Below are positions 33,982-42,575 of a stretch of 64,000 nucleotides of DNA, piece by piece. Position 1 is the stretch's first letter. Every line of letters begins with the position of its first letter. The notes beneath the pieces were generated by a model, which worked only from the letters and a program-made list of their open reading frames with translations, did no database searches and had not been told where the DNA came from. Made by a program: the position numbers and the translations under genes. This DNA is from Streptomyces aurantiogriseus (GTDB lineage: Bacteria > Actinomycetota > Actinomycetes > Streptomycetales > Streptomycetaceae): assembly GCF_014649375.1 (NCBI RefSeq), contig NZ_BMSX01000003.1:585693-649692 (forward strand), written 5' to 3'.

Positions 33982-34614
33982 TCAGCGCTTGACCGCGCAC
34001 AGGAGCCCGTCCCCCACCGGCAGCAGCGACGGCACCAGCTCCTGGCTCTCCCGCACCGCCCGCAGCAGCTCGCGGATCCGTATGACCTCCGTGGGCTGCG
34101 GGCCGGAGTCGATCGTGCGGCCGTTGGCGAAGACCCCCTCGAACACCACCAGGCCCCCGGGGCGCAGAAGGCGCAACGATTCAGCGAGGTAGTCCATGAC
34201 CTCGAGGCGGTCGCCGTCGCAGAAGACCAGGTCGTAGCCCGCGTCCGCGAGGCGGGGCAGGACGTCGAGGGCGCGGCCGGGGATGAAACGGGCCCGGTTG
34301 CTGGCGAAGCCGCAGGCGCGGAAGGCCTGCCGGGCGAACTGCTGGTGCTCCGGCTCGGGGTCGACGGTCGTCAGGACGCCGTCGGGGCGCATGCCGTACA
34401 ACAGGTGGATCCCGGAAACGCCGGTGCCGGTACCGATCTCCGCGACCGCCTTCGCGTCCACGGTGGCGGCGAGCAACCGCAGTGCGGCGCCCGTGCTGGG
34501 CGACACCGAGCGCAGCCCTGCCTCACGGGCCCGGTCGCGGGCCCAGCGCAGCGCTTCGTCCTCGGCGACATAGGCGTCGGCGAACGCCCAGCTCGTCTGC
34601 CGGTTGCCGGTAAT
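33982..34614 (-). CDS. SAM-dependent O-methyltransferase, probable ATT start
   Basis: 210 residues if started at the ATT at 34614. Class I methyltransferase (family 3, catechol-OMT-like): motif I AVAEIGTGTGVSGIHLL, TVDPEPEHQQFARQAF, FCDGDRLEVMDYL and PGGLVVFEGVFANG. No ATG, GTG or TTG exists in frame before the GTG at 34506, which would remove the conserved N-terminal helix GNRQTSWAFADAYVAEDEAL. AGGAGAGG sits six bases before the ATT, so this is the likely start. It is divergent from the sigma factor gene, as in mycobacteria (Rv1220c/sigE). Confidence 0.85.
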   Translation of the reverse strand: MTGNRQTSWAFADAYVAEDEALRWARDRAREAGLRSVSPSTGAALRLLAATVDAKAVAEIGTGTGVSGIHLLYGMRPDGVLTTVDPEPEHQQFARQAFRACGFASNRARFIPGRALDVLPRLADAGYDLVFCDGDRLEVMDYLAESLRLLRPGGLVVFEGVFANGRTIDSGPQPTEVIRIRELLRAVRESQELVPSLLPVGDGLLCAVKR

Positions 34615-34726
34615 GACCCTCTCCTGTCCCCGTGGTTGCCTGGGCGTGACTGTATCCGTTGCCGCCGGGAACCCGCAGATGGGACCGGGCGTTTGAAGGG
34701 GTGGGAAAGACGACGGGGGGACACAG

Positions 34727-35626
34727 TTGGATCACGACGAGGGACGAGACGCCGAGCAAGTGCTGACGCAGCCGTATGAGCCGTATCAGCACAGATCAAA
34801 TTCTCGTAAAACCGCTTATCCGGAGCTAACGGGCGAGGTGGCTATGGTAGGGGCTCCACTGGACACCACCAGAGCCGACAGGGGAGGTGCGGCTGCACCT
34901 GTGGACCGGGGAGGAGTGCTGCGGCGCTTCCTCGGGTCGGCGGGCAAGCCGAAATCCGTGAACGACACTGCTGACCACAGCCACGCCGCCGGTCCTGCGG
35001 CCGGCCACGCCCAGACCGCGACCTTCTCCACCGACGCGGACGGGCAGGCGTGGACTCCGCCCACGTGGGAGGAGATCGTCAGCATGCACAGCGGCCGGGT
35101 CTACCGGCTCGCCTACCGGCTCACCGGCAACCAGCACGACGCCGAGGACCTCACCCAGGAGGTCTTCGTCCGCGTCTTCCGCTCCCTGTCGACCTACACG
35201 CCGGGCACCTTCGAGGGCTGGCTGCACCGCATCACCACCAACCTCTTCCTGGACATGGTCCGCCGCAAGCAGCGCATCCGCTTCGACGCGCTCGGCGACG
35301 ACGCCGCAGAGCGGCTGGCCAGCAAGGAGCCCACCCCGCAGCAGGTCTTCAACGACGCCCACTTCGACGCGGACGTCCAGCAGGCCCTCGACACCCTGGC
35401 GCCCGAGTTCCGCGCCGCGGTCGTCCTGTGCGACATCGAAGGACTGTCGTACGAGGAGATCGCCGCGACCCTCGGCGTCAAGCTCGGCACGGTCCGTTCG
35501 CGGATCCACCGCGGCCGTTCCCAGCTGCGCAAGGCGCTCGCGCATCGCTCGCCCGAGGCACGCGCGGAGCGGCGTTCCTTCATGGCCCGTGTGCCCGCTC
35601 TGGGGGGAGGGGGCGCGACCGCGTGA
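34727..35626 (+). CDS. sigE: ECF RNA polymerase sigma factor, SigE-like
   Basis: 299 residues from a TTG at 34727; an internal ATG at 34844 would shorten it to 260 residues. After a ~110-residue variable N-terminus, region 2 reads [58 protein letters not shown], and region 4 is [20 protein letters not shown] and [20 protein letters not shown]. Coupled by GTGA to its anti-sigma factor gene and followed by htrA and tatB, the arrangement of mycobacterial sigE-rseA-htrA-tatB. It likely directs the cell-envelope stress response. The gene name refers to the mycobacterial orthologue, not to S. coelicolor SigE. Confidence 0.88.
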   Translation: MDHDEGRDAEQVLTQPYEPYQHRSNSRKTAYPELTGEVAMVGAPLDTTRADRGGAAAPVDRGGVLRRFLGSAGKPKSVNDTADHSHAAGPAAGHAQTATFSTDADGQAWTPPTWEEIVSMHSGRVYRLAYRLTGNQHDAEDLTQEVFVRVFRSLSTYTPGTFEGWLHRITTNLFLDMVRRKQRIRFDALGDDAAERLASKEPTPQQVFNDAHFDADVQQALDTLAPEFRAAVVLCDIEGLSYEEIAATLGVKLGTVRSRIHRGRSQLRKALAHRSPEARAERRSFMARVPALGGGGATA

Positions 35627-36582
35627 GTGGATCCCGTCCTACCCCGGCAGAGCAGCACCTCGGCGACCGACTGTCCGCCCTCGTGGACGGCGAGCTCGGT
35701 CATGACACACGCGAGCGCGTCCTGGCGCACGTGGCGACCTGCCCCAAATGCAAGGCGGAGGTCGACGCGCAGCGCCGGCTGAAGAACGTCTTCGCGGAAG
35801 TGGCCCCACCCGCCCCCTCCGAGAGTTTCCTGGCCCGTCTCCAGGGACTCCCCGGGGGAGGTGACACGGACGGCGGCGGTATGCCGCTCGGGGGAGGATT
35901 CGACGACCGCTTCGGCTCCCGCCCCGGAGCGTCCGGAGTCTTCGGAATGAGACGGGACGAGCCGTTCGAGTTCGGCTACCTCCCCGCGCGGGGTCACGAC
36001 TCCGTGCTCACTCCCTCCTCGGACCGCGGCTTCCGTATCCACCCCGTCGGCCGCGGCGACGCCGAGCGCTCCCGCAGCCTGCGGTTCGCCTTCGTCGCCG
36101 CCGGCGCGGTGTCGCTGGCCGCGATCGCCCTGGGCGGAGTGAACGCCGGCGCCCCGGTCGACACGGACGCCCGCGGCGGCTCCGGCAGCAATGTGACCCC
36201 GGCCCGCACCCCCGGCACCGGCTCCACCCCAGCCCCGGACAACCAGCGCCGCCGTACCACCGCGCCGCTGCTCGTCCAGAGCGGCCAACTGCTCGGCGAG
36301 ACCCCGGTCGCCCCGACCCAGGTCGCCGCGCCGCTGCTGCCCGGAGTGCCGGCCTCCGCCGCAAGCCAGGCCGACCAGACGCTGCACGGGCTCACCACCC
36401 CCGTGGTGGCCGGCGCCGCCGCCATGTCCCCGCTGATACGTCCGCTGGGCACGACCCCGCCGATCGCCCTGACCTCCTGGACCACCGCCCCCGAGGTCAC
36501 AGCGCCCGGCCTGCTCGCCGCGCCCGTCCCCGACACCACCTCCGCTCCCAGCACCTCTGCCTCTCCGCAGAACGCCCGCTGA
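35623..36582 (+). CDS. Zinc-dependent anti-sigma factor (RseA/ZAS-like), membrane protein
   Basis: 319 residues; GTG overlaps the sigma factor stop. The N-terminal ZAS domain is [20 protein letters not shown] with the HxxxCxxC zinc site in [10 protein letters not shown] (about residues 33-40). A Gly-rich cytoplasmic linker and one membrane helix ([18 protein letters not shown], about 163-180) lead to a long extracytoplasmic Ala/Pro/Thr-rich tail of about 135 residues. It binds and silences the upstream sigma factor. The long outside tail could be a sensor or a substrate of the HtrA protease encoded next. Confidence 0.9.
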   Translation: MSGSRPTPAEQHLGDRLSALVDGELGHDTRERVLAHVATCPKCKAEVDAQRRLKNVFAEVAPPAPSESFLARLQGLPGGGDTDGGGMPLGGGFDDRFGSRPGASGVFGMRRDEPFEFGYLPARGHDSVLTPSSDRGFRIHPVGRGDAERSRSLRFAFVAAGAVSLAAIALGGVNAGAPVDTDARGGSGSNVTPARTPGTGSTPAPDNQRRRTTAPLLVQSGQLLGETPVAPTQVAAPLLPGVPASAASQADQTLHGLTTPVVAGAAAMSPLIRPLGTTPPIALTSWTTAPEVTAPGLLAAPVPDTTSAPSTSASPQNAR

Positions 36583-36732
36583 CCCGGCCCCGGCGCCGGT
36601 GCGCCGCGAACCTGGTTGAATCCTGGGAGGACCGCGCCCGAGCCCGGCGGCCGGGCGCGGAGGCGGAGTTCGACGAGCTGCGGCCCCCCGCCGACGAGGC
36701 ATGCCGCGACGGGGCCCGAGTGCGGGGAGAGC

Positions 36733-39255
36733 ATGAACGAGGGGAAGCCCACGAAGGCGAAGTGGTGGAGCCGGCCTCGACCGCAGAGCCCTGGCGGGCA
36801 GGAGAGCGGCCGGGAGGACACCGAGGGCGACTTCGAACTGGCGCGGCCGGTCGGGCCGGAGGTGGAGGAGAGCGCGGGTGGGCCCGTCGTCACGGCCGAG
36901 GGTGGCCGTGACGACGGTGACTATGAGCTGAGCCGGCCGCTGAGTGAGGGTGTTCCTCCAGAGGCAGCGGTAGAGGCAGAGGCCGCGGCGCAGAGGGAGA
37001 AGCAGCCCGAGCCGACGGTGGGTTCCTCCGGTGAGCCCGCCGCCCACCCTCCGGCGGCGGTTGAGCCGGTGTCCGGGGAGGGGCCTGGCGATGCGGCGCG
37101 GTCGGTTCCGGCGGCTGAGATTGGTGAGCCTGTGTCGGCGGGTGTGCCGGTGTCGGAGCAGGGGCCTGTTGAGGTGGCGCGGTCCGTTCCGGCGGGTGAG
37201 GTTGGTGAGCCTGTGTCGGCGCATATGCCGGTGTCGGAGCAGGGGGGTGTTGAGGTGGTGAGGTCGGTTCCGGCGGGTGAGGTTGGTGAGCCTGTGACGG
37301 CGGGTGTGCCGGTGTCGGAGCAGGGGCCTGTTGAGGTGGCGCGGTCGGTTCCGGCGGGCGAAGTCGTTGAGCCGGTGGCGGCGGATGCGCCGGTATTCGC
37401 GCAGGAGCCCCCCGAGTTGGCCGAGTCCGTGCCCGTGCCCACGGGGGAGGTCCCCGAGGCCGTCACCCTGCCGCCGGTCGCGGGTGAACGTCCCAAGCCC
37501 CTGCACGACCCCGACCCCTACAGCACCCCGCCGTACGGCGAGCCGGGCCCCTGGGCCCCCGCACCGCCCGTTCAGCACCCGGCGACGGCCACACCGGCCC
37601 AGGGCGCTGCCGTGCCCACGCCCGTCCCTGGCTCGCCTGTCCCGGGCATGTCCGCCCCCGGTTCGACCGTCCCGGGCATGTCCGCCCCCGGTTCGACCGT
37701 CCCGGGCATGTCCGCCCCCGGTTCGACCGTCCCGGGCATGCCCGCCCCCGGATCGCCCGCCCAGGGCACGTCCGCGCCCGCTGTGCCCGTTCCTGGTGCC
37801 CTTGGCCCCAGCGTGTCTGCGCCCGCCGTATCTGCGCCTGTGCCCGGCGTGTCTGCGCCCGCCGTATCTGCCCCTGTGCCCGGCGTGTCTGCGCCCGCCG
37901 TATCTGCCCCCGTGCCCGGCGCGTCTGCGCCCGCCGTATCCGCCCCTGTGCCCGGCGCGACCGCTTCTGTGCCCGGCGTGGGCGTCCCGCCCGGGTCGGC
38001 AGCCGCGGGTGGAGGCCCTGCGTCGACCGTCCCCGTCCCCGTACCGCCGGCCTCTCCCGGCAACCCCTGGCACCGCTACGACCCCTGGTCCGCCCCCGCC
38101 GGCCCCCTTCACCAGACCGGCGCCGCCGTGCTCACGGAGGGGCAGCGGCGTAAGCGGGTGCGGAAGAAGCTTGTCGGCGGGGCCATGGCCCTTGCTCTTG
38201 TGTCCGGGGTGTTCGGCGGGGCCGTGGGCGTGTATCTGGAGCGCAACGGCGGGTTCGACGGGGTGGAGCTGCCGCAGGCCTCCGCGGAGCCCACCGGGCG
38301 TTCCGCGGACAGCGTGGCCGGCATCGCCGCCCGTGCCCTGCCCAGCGTCGTCACCCTGCATGTCAGCGGCACCGAGGAGTCCGGCACCGGCACCGGCTTC
38401 GTGCTCGACTCGCTCGGTCACATCCTCACCAACCACCACGTCGTCGAGCCCGCCGGATCCGGCGGCGAGATAACGGTCGTCTTCAACGGCGGCCAGACCG
38501 CCAAGGGCGAGGTCGTCGGCGGGGACAGCGGCTACGACCTCGCCGTCGTGAAGGTGACCGGAGTGAAGGGGCTGAAGCCCCTGTACCTCGGCAACTCCGA
38601 CAACGTCCAGGTCGGCGACCCGGTCGTCGCCATCGGCGCCCCCTTCGACCTGGAGGGCACCGTCACCTCCGGGATCATCAGCGCCAAGGAGCGGCCCATC
38701 ACGGCCGGCGGCGAGAGCGGCGACGGCAGCGACATGTCGTACGTCGACGCACTGCAGACCGACGCGCCCATCAACCCCGGCAACTCCGGCGGCCCTCTCC
38801 TCAACGCGCAGGGCCATGTGATCGGCATCAACTCCGCCATCCGCTCCGCCGCCGACGGCACCGACTCCGACAGCGGCCAGGCCGGCTCGATCGGCCTGGG
38901 CTTCGCCATCCCGATCAACCAGGGCAAGCGGGTCGCCGAGGAGCTGATCAACACCGGTAAGGCGACCCACCCGGTCATCGGTGTCACCCTCGACATGGAC
39001 TACTCCGGCGACGGCGCCCGCGTCGGCACCAAGGGCGGCGACGGCGGTTCCCCGGTCACCCCGGGCGGCCCCGGCGACCGGGCCGGCATCCAGGCCGGCG
39101 ACGTCATCACCAAGGTCGACGGCCGGCCCGTCCACTCCGGCGAGGAGCTGATCGTCAAGACCCGCGCCCACCGTCCCGGCGACCGCCTGGAACTGACGAT
39201 CCAGCGCGACGGGAAGGAACGCACCCTCTCCCTGGTGCTCGGTTCCTCCGATTGA
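36733..39255 (+). CDS. htrA: HtrA/DegP-type serine protease with PDZ domain and repeat-rich N-terminus
   Basis: 840 residues; ATG after GGGGAGAGC. The N-terminal ~470 residues are cytoplasmic, acidic then Pro/Ala-rich, and built partly of tandem repeats (27-, 10- and 12-residue units). One membrane helix (MALALVSGVFGGAVGVYLE, about 485-503) is followed by the trypsin-like domain: His in ILTNHHVVEP, Asp in DSGYDLAVVKV, Ser in INPGNSGGPLLN; then a PDZ domain (GDRAGIQAGDVITKVDGRPV, LIVKTRAHRPGDRLELTI). An extracytoplasmic quality-control protease, part of the sigma-anti-sigma-htrA-tatB cluster and possibly acting on the anti-sigma factor. Confidence 0.93.
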   Translation: MNEGKPTKAKWWSRPRPQSPGGQESGREDTEGDFELARPVGPEVEESAGGPVVTAEGGRDDGDYELSRPLSEGVPPEAAVEAEAAAQREKQPEPTVGSSGEPAAHPPAAVEPVSGEGPGDAARSVPAAEIGEPVSAGVPVSEQGPVEVARSVPAGEVGEPVSAHMPVSEQGGVEVVRSVPAGEVGEPVTAGVPVSEQGPVEVARSVPAGEVVEPVAADAPVFAQEPPELAESVPVPTGEVPEAVTLPPVAGERPKPLHDPDPYSTPPYGEPGPWAPAPPVQHPATATPAQGAAVPTPVPGSPVPGMSAPGSTVPGMSAPGSTVPGMSAPGSTVPGMPAPGSPAQGTSAPAVPVPGALGPSVSAPAVSAPVPGVSAPAVSAPVPGVSAPAVSAPVPGASAPAVSAPVPGATASVPGVGVPPGSAAAGGGPASTVPVPVPPASPGNPWHRYDPWSAPAGPLHQTGAAVLTEGQRRKRVRKKLVGGAMALALVSGVFGGAVGVYLERNGGFDGVELPQASAEPTGRSADSVAGIAARALPSVVTLHVSGTEESGTGTGFVLDSLGHILTNHHVVEPAGSGGEITVVFNGGQTAKGEVVGGDSGYDLAVVKVTGVKGLKPLYLGNSDNVQVGDPVVAIGAPFDLEGTVTSGIISAKERPITAGGESGDGSDMSYVDALQTDAPINPGNSGGPLLNAQGHVIGINSAIRSAADGTDSDSGQAGSIGLGFAIPINQGKRVAEELINTGKATHPVIGVTLDMDYSGDGARVGTKGGDGGSPVTPGGPGDRAGIQAGDVITKVDGRPVHSGEELIVKTRAHRPGDRLELTIQRDGKERTLSLVLGSSD
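37129..37371 (+). repeat. 81-bp tandem repeat, three units, in htrA
   Basis: Units at 37129-37209, 37210-37290 and 37291-37371 encode PVSAGVPVSEQGPVEVARSV plus PAGEVGE (27 residues) with few changes; partial units flank them. Third codon positions include unusually many T (CCT, GGT, GTT), unlike the rest of the gene, suggesting recent expansion. Confidence 0.9.
37639..37758 (+). repeat. 30-bp tandem repeat, four units, in htrA
   Basis: Four consecutive 30-base units encoding VPGMSAPGST; the first three are identical by eye, the fourth diverges (VPGMPAPGSP). Confidence 0.9.
37819..37962 (+). repeat. 36-bp tandem repeat, four units, in htrA
   Basis: Four 36-base units starting at 37819, 37855, 37891 and 37927, each encoding APAVSAPVPG(V/A)S/T. 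Near-identical bases again suggest recent slippage. Confidence 0.9.
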
Positions 39256-39455
39256 CAGAAACCTCACAGGCCAGGGCCGAATCGTGGCTCCACTAGGCAA
39301 ACAACGCGAAAAACAGGTCGCCCGTACGCACTCGGACACCTCGGGACGGTACCGGTCGGACAGGTGCGACAGGTACCGTGGACCCGGCCCGGACCACGGA
39401 AGACCCGAACTGACCACCGAGGGCCGAGGACCGCGGACATCGCAAGGAGCTTCAG

Positions 39456-39896
39456 GTGTTCAATGACATAGGTGCGCTCGAGCTGGTGACGATCGTCGTC
39501 CTGGCCGTGCTCGTCTTCGGTCCGGACAAGCTCCCGAAGGTCATCCAGGACGTGATGCGCACGGTCCGGAAGATCCGTGAGTTCTCGGAGAGCGCCAAGC
39601 AGGACATCCGGCAGGAACTCGGCCCGGAGTTCAAGGACTTCGAGTTCGAGGACCTCAACCCCAAGACGTTCATCCGCAAGCAGCTGGACAACGACGATCT
39701 GGGACTGAAGGAGATCCGCAACGGCTTCGACCTGAAGAAGGAGATGGCCGAGGTCACCGACGCGGTCCACGGCCGTGAGTCGGAGTCCTCCTCGGGATCC
39801 TCGTCGGGTTCCTCAGGCAGCCGCGTCGACATGGCGAAGAAGCCCGAGACGCCGGAGAAGGACGACCGCCCGCCCTTCGACGCGGACGCCACCTGA
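39456..39896 (+). CDS. tatB: Sec-independent protein translocase subunit TatB
   Basis: 146 residues from a GTG after AAGGAGCTT. One N-terminal membrane helix with the TatA/B hallmark: MFNDIGALELVTIVVLAVLV, then FGPDKLPKV, an amphipathic helix (VRKIREFSESAKQDIRQEL), FEDLNPKTFIRKQL and a Ser-rich C-terminus. Part of the twin-arginine translocase that exports folded proteins with TatA/TatC encoded elsewhere. Located directly after htrA, as in mycobacteria. Confidence 0.93.
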   Translation: MFNDIGALELVTIVVLAVLVFGPDKLPKVIQDVMRTVRKIREFSESAKQDIRQELGPEFKDFEFEDLNPKTFIRKQLDNDDLGLKEIRNGFDLKKEMAEVTDAVHGRESESSSGSSSGSSGSRVDMAKKPETPEKDDRPPFDADAT

Positions 39897-40066
39897 GCCA
39901 CCCACGCCTCCCGGTGTGAGGGGGCGCACGCCCCACGCGCCGGGCGGCTTCCCCTCACCAGGCAGCAGGATGGCTATGCTGCCTGGTTGTTGTGCGGACC
40001 GGCCGAGTACGCCCGAAGGGGGGCGGGCCGGGACGGTCCGGCGAGAGCGAGGAGGCGTCCGGGCAC

Positions 40067-40726
40067 ATGGAGACGACGAGTCGGGCAGTCGAACAGACGC
40101 CGGCCGCGGAGGGTGGACAACAGGCCCCCTCCGCCCGGCGCACGGTCGACGGCTACCTGGAAGCACCCTTCCCCTGGTACGGCCTCGACGAGGCCTTCAC
40201 GGGACCGCGCTGGCTGATGCAGGTCGGCACGGCGGCCGACGGGGCCGTGGAGCACGGTTCGATCGGGCACGGTGACGAGCCCTCCGTACGGCACGAGACG
40301 GCCGGTGAGGACCGCGGGAAGTTCGCGGTCGTCGTGACTGTCGCCGCCAACCCCGTACGGCGCAGCGCGGACGGCACGGGGCTGCTGGAGGCCACGTCCG
40401 TGTCCTCCGCGGCCTGGCTGGCGGGCGTGGGGCTGCTGTCCTTCACCTGGCCCGGCCAGATGGACCACAGCCTGCGCGACGACTGGCTGGAGCAGCAGAC
40501 CGAGACGGCCTGGGTCCTGGCCGACGACCTCTCCGGCCCGGACTGGTCCACCCTCTCCCTCCCGGTCGACGGCGTACCCACCCCCTTCCACTACCGCGAG
40601 TCCGAATTCGGCTGGGTCCTGGCCGGTTCGACGAAGGAAGGGGTGCACGTGGGGGCGTACGGGAGAGGCATGAGCGCATACGGGCTCGGCTTCGCCATGG
40701 TCAAGGACATCTCGGAGTACGCGTAG
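40067..40726 (+). CDS. Conserved hypothetical protein
   Basis: 219 residues; ATG preceded by GAGGAGG. No signal peptide or membrane helix. Contains VDGYLEAPFPWYGLDEAFTG, PRWLMQVGTAADGAVEHGSI, FAVVVTVAANPVRR, and the acidic, Trp-rich C-terminal half (LADDLSGPDWSTLSLPVDG, PFHYRESEFGWVLAGSTKEG). A beta-rich soluble protein conserved in Streptomyces. I do not recognise its family and it has no catalytic motif. Ends at a very strong terminator. Confidence 0.8.
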   Translation: METTSRAVEQTPAAEGGQQAPSARRTVDGYLEAPFPWYGLDEAFTGPRWLMQVGTAADGAVEHGSIGHGDEPSVRHETAGEDRGKFAVVVTVAANPVRRSADGTGLLEATSVSSAAWLAGVGLLSFTWPGQMDHSLRDDWLEQQTETAWVLADDLSGPDWSTLSLPVDGVPTPFHYRESEFGWVLAGSTKEGVHVGAYGRGMSAYGLGFAMVKDISEYA

Positions 40727-40735
40727 TCACCGCCA

Positions 40736-40780
40736 CGACAACGGGGGCGCCGTCCCTGCCGGACGGCGCCCCCGTTGTCG
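40736..40780. terminator. Very strong bidirectional terminator
   Basis: Perfect 20-bp stem (40736-40755 with 40761-40780) and five-base CTGCC loop between the convergent hypothetical gene and mrp. Confidence 0.93.
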
Positions 40781-40801
40781 TACACGGTTGTCGTACGCGT
40801 A

Positions 40802-41935
40802 TCAGAACTTGTTCTTCGGGGTGATCCCCAGGGACAGTCCCGAAAGACCCCGCTGCCGTCCCCCCAGCTTCCCCGCGATCGCGCGCAGCGCGGAGCCCGC
40901 CGGGGAGTCCGGGTCGGTCAGGACGACCGGCTTGCCCTCGTCGCCGCCCTCGCGGAGGCGGACGTCGATGGGGATGTTGCCGAGGACGGGGACGGAGGTG
41001 CCCGTCGTGCGGGTCAGGCCGTCCGCCACCGCTTGGCCGCCGCCCGTGCCGAAGACGTCGACCATCTCGCCGCAGTGCGGGCAGGGCAGGCCGGACATGT
41101 TCTCGACGACGCCGACGATCTTCTGGTGCGTCTGGACGGCGATGGAGCCCGCCCGCTCGGCGACCTCGGCGGCGGCCTGCTGAGGCGTCGTCACGACGAG
41201 GATCTCGGCGTTCGGGACCAGCTGGGCCACGGAGATGGCGATGTCGCCCGTGCCCGGAGGCAGATCGAGCAGCAGCACGTCCAGGTCGCCCCAGTACACG
41301 TCCGCCAGGAACTGCTGGAGGGCGCGGTGGAGCATCGGGCCGCGCCAGACGACCGGGGTGTTGCCCGGGGTGAACATGCCGATCGAGATGACCTTCACGC
41401 CGTTCGCGGACGGCGGCATGATCATGTTCTCGACCTGGGTCGGAGTGCCGTCCGCGCCCAGCATGCGCGGCACGCTGTGGCCGTAGATGTCGGCGTCGAC
41501 GACGCCCACCTTCAGGCCGTCTGCCGCCATCGAGGCCGCCAGGTTCACCGTCACCGAGGACTTGCCGACGCCGCCCTTGCCGGACGCGACCGCGTACACG
41601 CGGGTCAGCGACCCCGGCTTGGCGAAGGGGACCTCACGCTCGGTCTGGCCGCCGCGCAGCGCGGACGCCAGCTCCTTGCGCTGCTCGTCGCTCATCACGT
41701 CGAGCGTGACGTCGACGCGGGTGACACCCTCGACCCGGGAGACCGCCTCGGTGACGCGCTGCGTGATCGTGTCGCGCATCGGGCAGCCGGAGACCGTCAG
41801 GTACACGGTGACCGCGACCGCTCCGTCCGCCCCGATGTCCACCGACTTGACCATCCCGAGCTCGGTGATGGGACGGTTGATCTCGGGGTCGTTCACCGTC
41901 GCCAGTGCTTCGCGCACCGCGTCTTCCGTAGCCAT
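40802..41935 (-). CDS. mrp: Mrp/ApbC-type iron-sulfur cluster carrier ATPase
   Basis: 377 residues from the ATG at 41935. The N-terminal MIP18-like (DUF59) domain (EDAVREALATVNDPEINRPI, GCPMRDTITQRV) is followed by the P-loop of the MinD/Mrp class (YAVASGKGGVGKSSVTVNLA, deviant Walker A), VGVVDADIYGHSVPRMLG, LLLDLPPGTGDI and the metal-binding CPHC in NMSGLPCPHCGEMVDVFGTG. Scaffold/carrier for Fe-S assembly in the cytoplasm. Downstream of DUF1003 and the MgtE-like gene on the same strand; position matches Rv1229c. Confidence 0.94.
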   Translation of the reverse strand: MATEDAVREALATVNDPEINRPITELGMVKSVDIGADGAVAVTVYLTVSGCPMRDTITQRVTEAVSRVEGVTRVDVTLDVMSDEQRKELASALRGGQTEREVPFAKPGSLTRVYAVASGKGGVGKSSVTVNLAASMAADGLKVGVVDADIYGHSVPRMLGADGTPTQVENMIMPPSANGVKVISIGMFTPGNTPVVWRGPMLHRALQQFLADVYWGDLDVLLLDLPPGTGDIAISVAQLVPNAEILVVTTPQQAAAEVAERAGSIAVQTHQKIVGVVENMSGLPCPHCGEMVDVFGTGGGQAVADGLTRTTGTSVPVLGNIPIDVRLREGGDEGKPVVLTDPDSPAGSALRAIAGKLGGRQRGLSGLSLGITPKNKF

Positions 41936-41978
41936 AGAGACGATGGTACGGCGCCGTACCGGGGCGTAGGAAAGCCCG

Positions 41979-42575
41979 TCAGCGGTCGTCTGCGTCACGT
42001 CCCCGTGACCGTTCTGCCGGGAATACGGCGTGGCCGCGGTGACCGTCCTGCCGGTCCTCCAGCTCCTTCACCATGTCCTGCAGTTCGGAGCGTATCCAGT
42101 CGCGGGTGGCGACCTCGCCGAGTCCGATGCGCAGGGCGGCGATCTCACGGGTGAGGTACTCGGTGTCCGCGATGGACCGCTCGTTCTGCTTGCGGTCCTG
42201 CTCCAGGTTGACCCGGTCGCGGTCGTCCTGCCGGTTCTGCGCGAGCAGGATCAGCGGGGCCGCGTAGGAGGCCTGGAGGGACAGCGCGAACGTCAGGAAG
42301 ATGAACGGGTACTCGTCGAACCGCAGGTCGCGGGGTACGGAGACGTTCCACAGCATCCACACGATGATCACGACCGTCATCCAGACGAGGAACCGCCCGG
42401 TCCCGATGAAGCGGGCGATGCGCTCCGACAGCCGTCCGAAGGCCTCCGGGTCGTACTCGGGCAGGATCCGGCGCCGGGGCGGGCGCGGCTGGTCCAGGCG
42501 GGCCCGGGGCCGGCCGGTGGCCGTGGCGCCGGCCGGGGTGCGCTCGGTGCGCACGCTCTCGCGCTCAGGAGCCAT
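41979..42575 (-). CDS. DUF1003 membrane protein
   Basis: 198 residues from the ATG at 42575, which lies inside the end of the upstream gene (11-base overlap); GGGAGGTG precedes it. Two membrane helices (FLVWMTVVIIVWMLWNV and YPFIFLTFALSLQASYAAPLI) are followed by QNRQDDRDRVNLEQDRKQNE, the conserved DUF1003 segment. Function unknown; frequently linked to metal-ion or MgtE/CBS genes. Coupled to the MgtE-like gene. Confidence 0.92.
   Translation of the reverse strand: MAPERESVRTERTPAGATATGRPRARLDQPRPPRRRILPEYDPEAFGRLSERIARFIGTGRFLVWMTVVIIVWMLWNVSVPRDLRFDEYPFIFLTFALSLQASYAAPLILLAQNRQDDRDRVNLEQDRKQNERSIADTEYLTREIAALRIGLGEVATRDWIRSELQDMVKELEDRQDGHRGHAVFPAERSRGRDADDR

Noticed and set aside
35194..39417. 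1407-codon open frame on the minus strand
   Set aside because: It lies opposite the sigma factor, anti-sigma, htrA genes, whose domains are clear; it is His/Arg/Gly-rich with no domain and is an effect of GC-rich codon bias and repeats.
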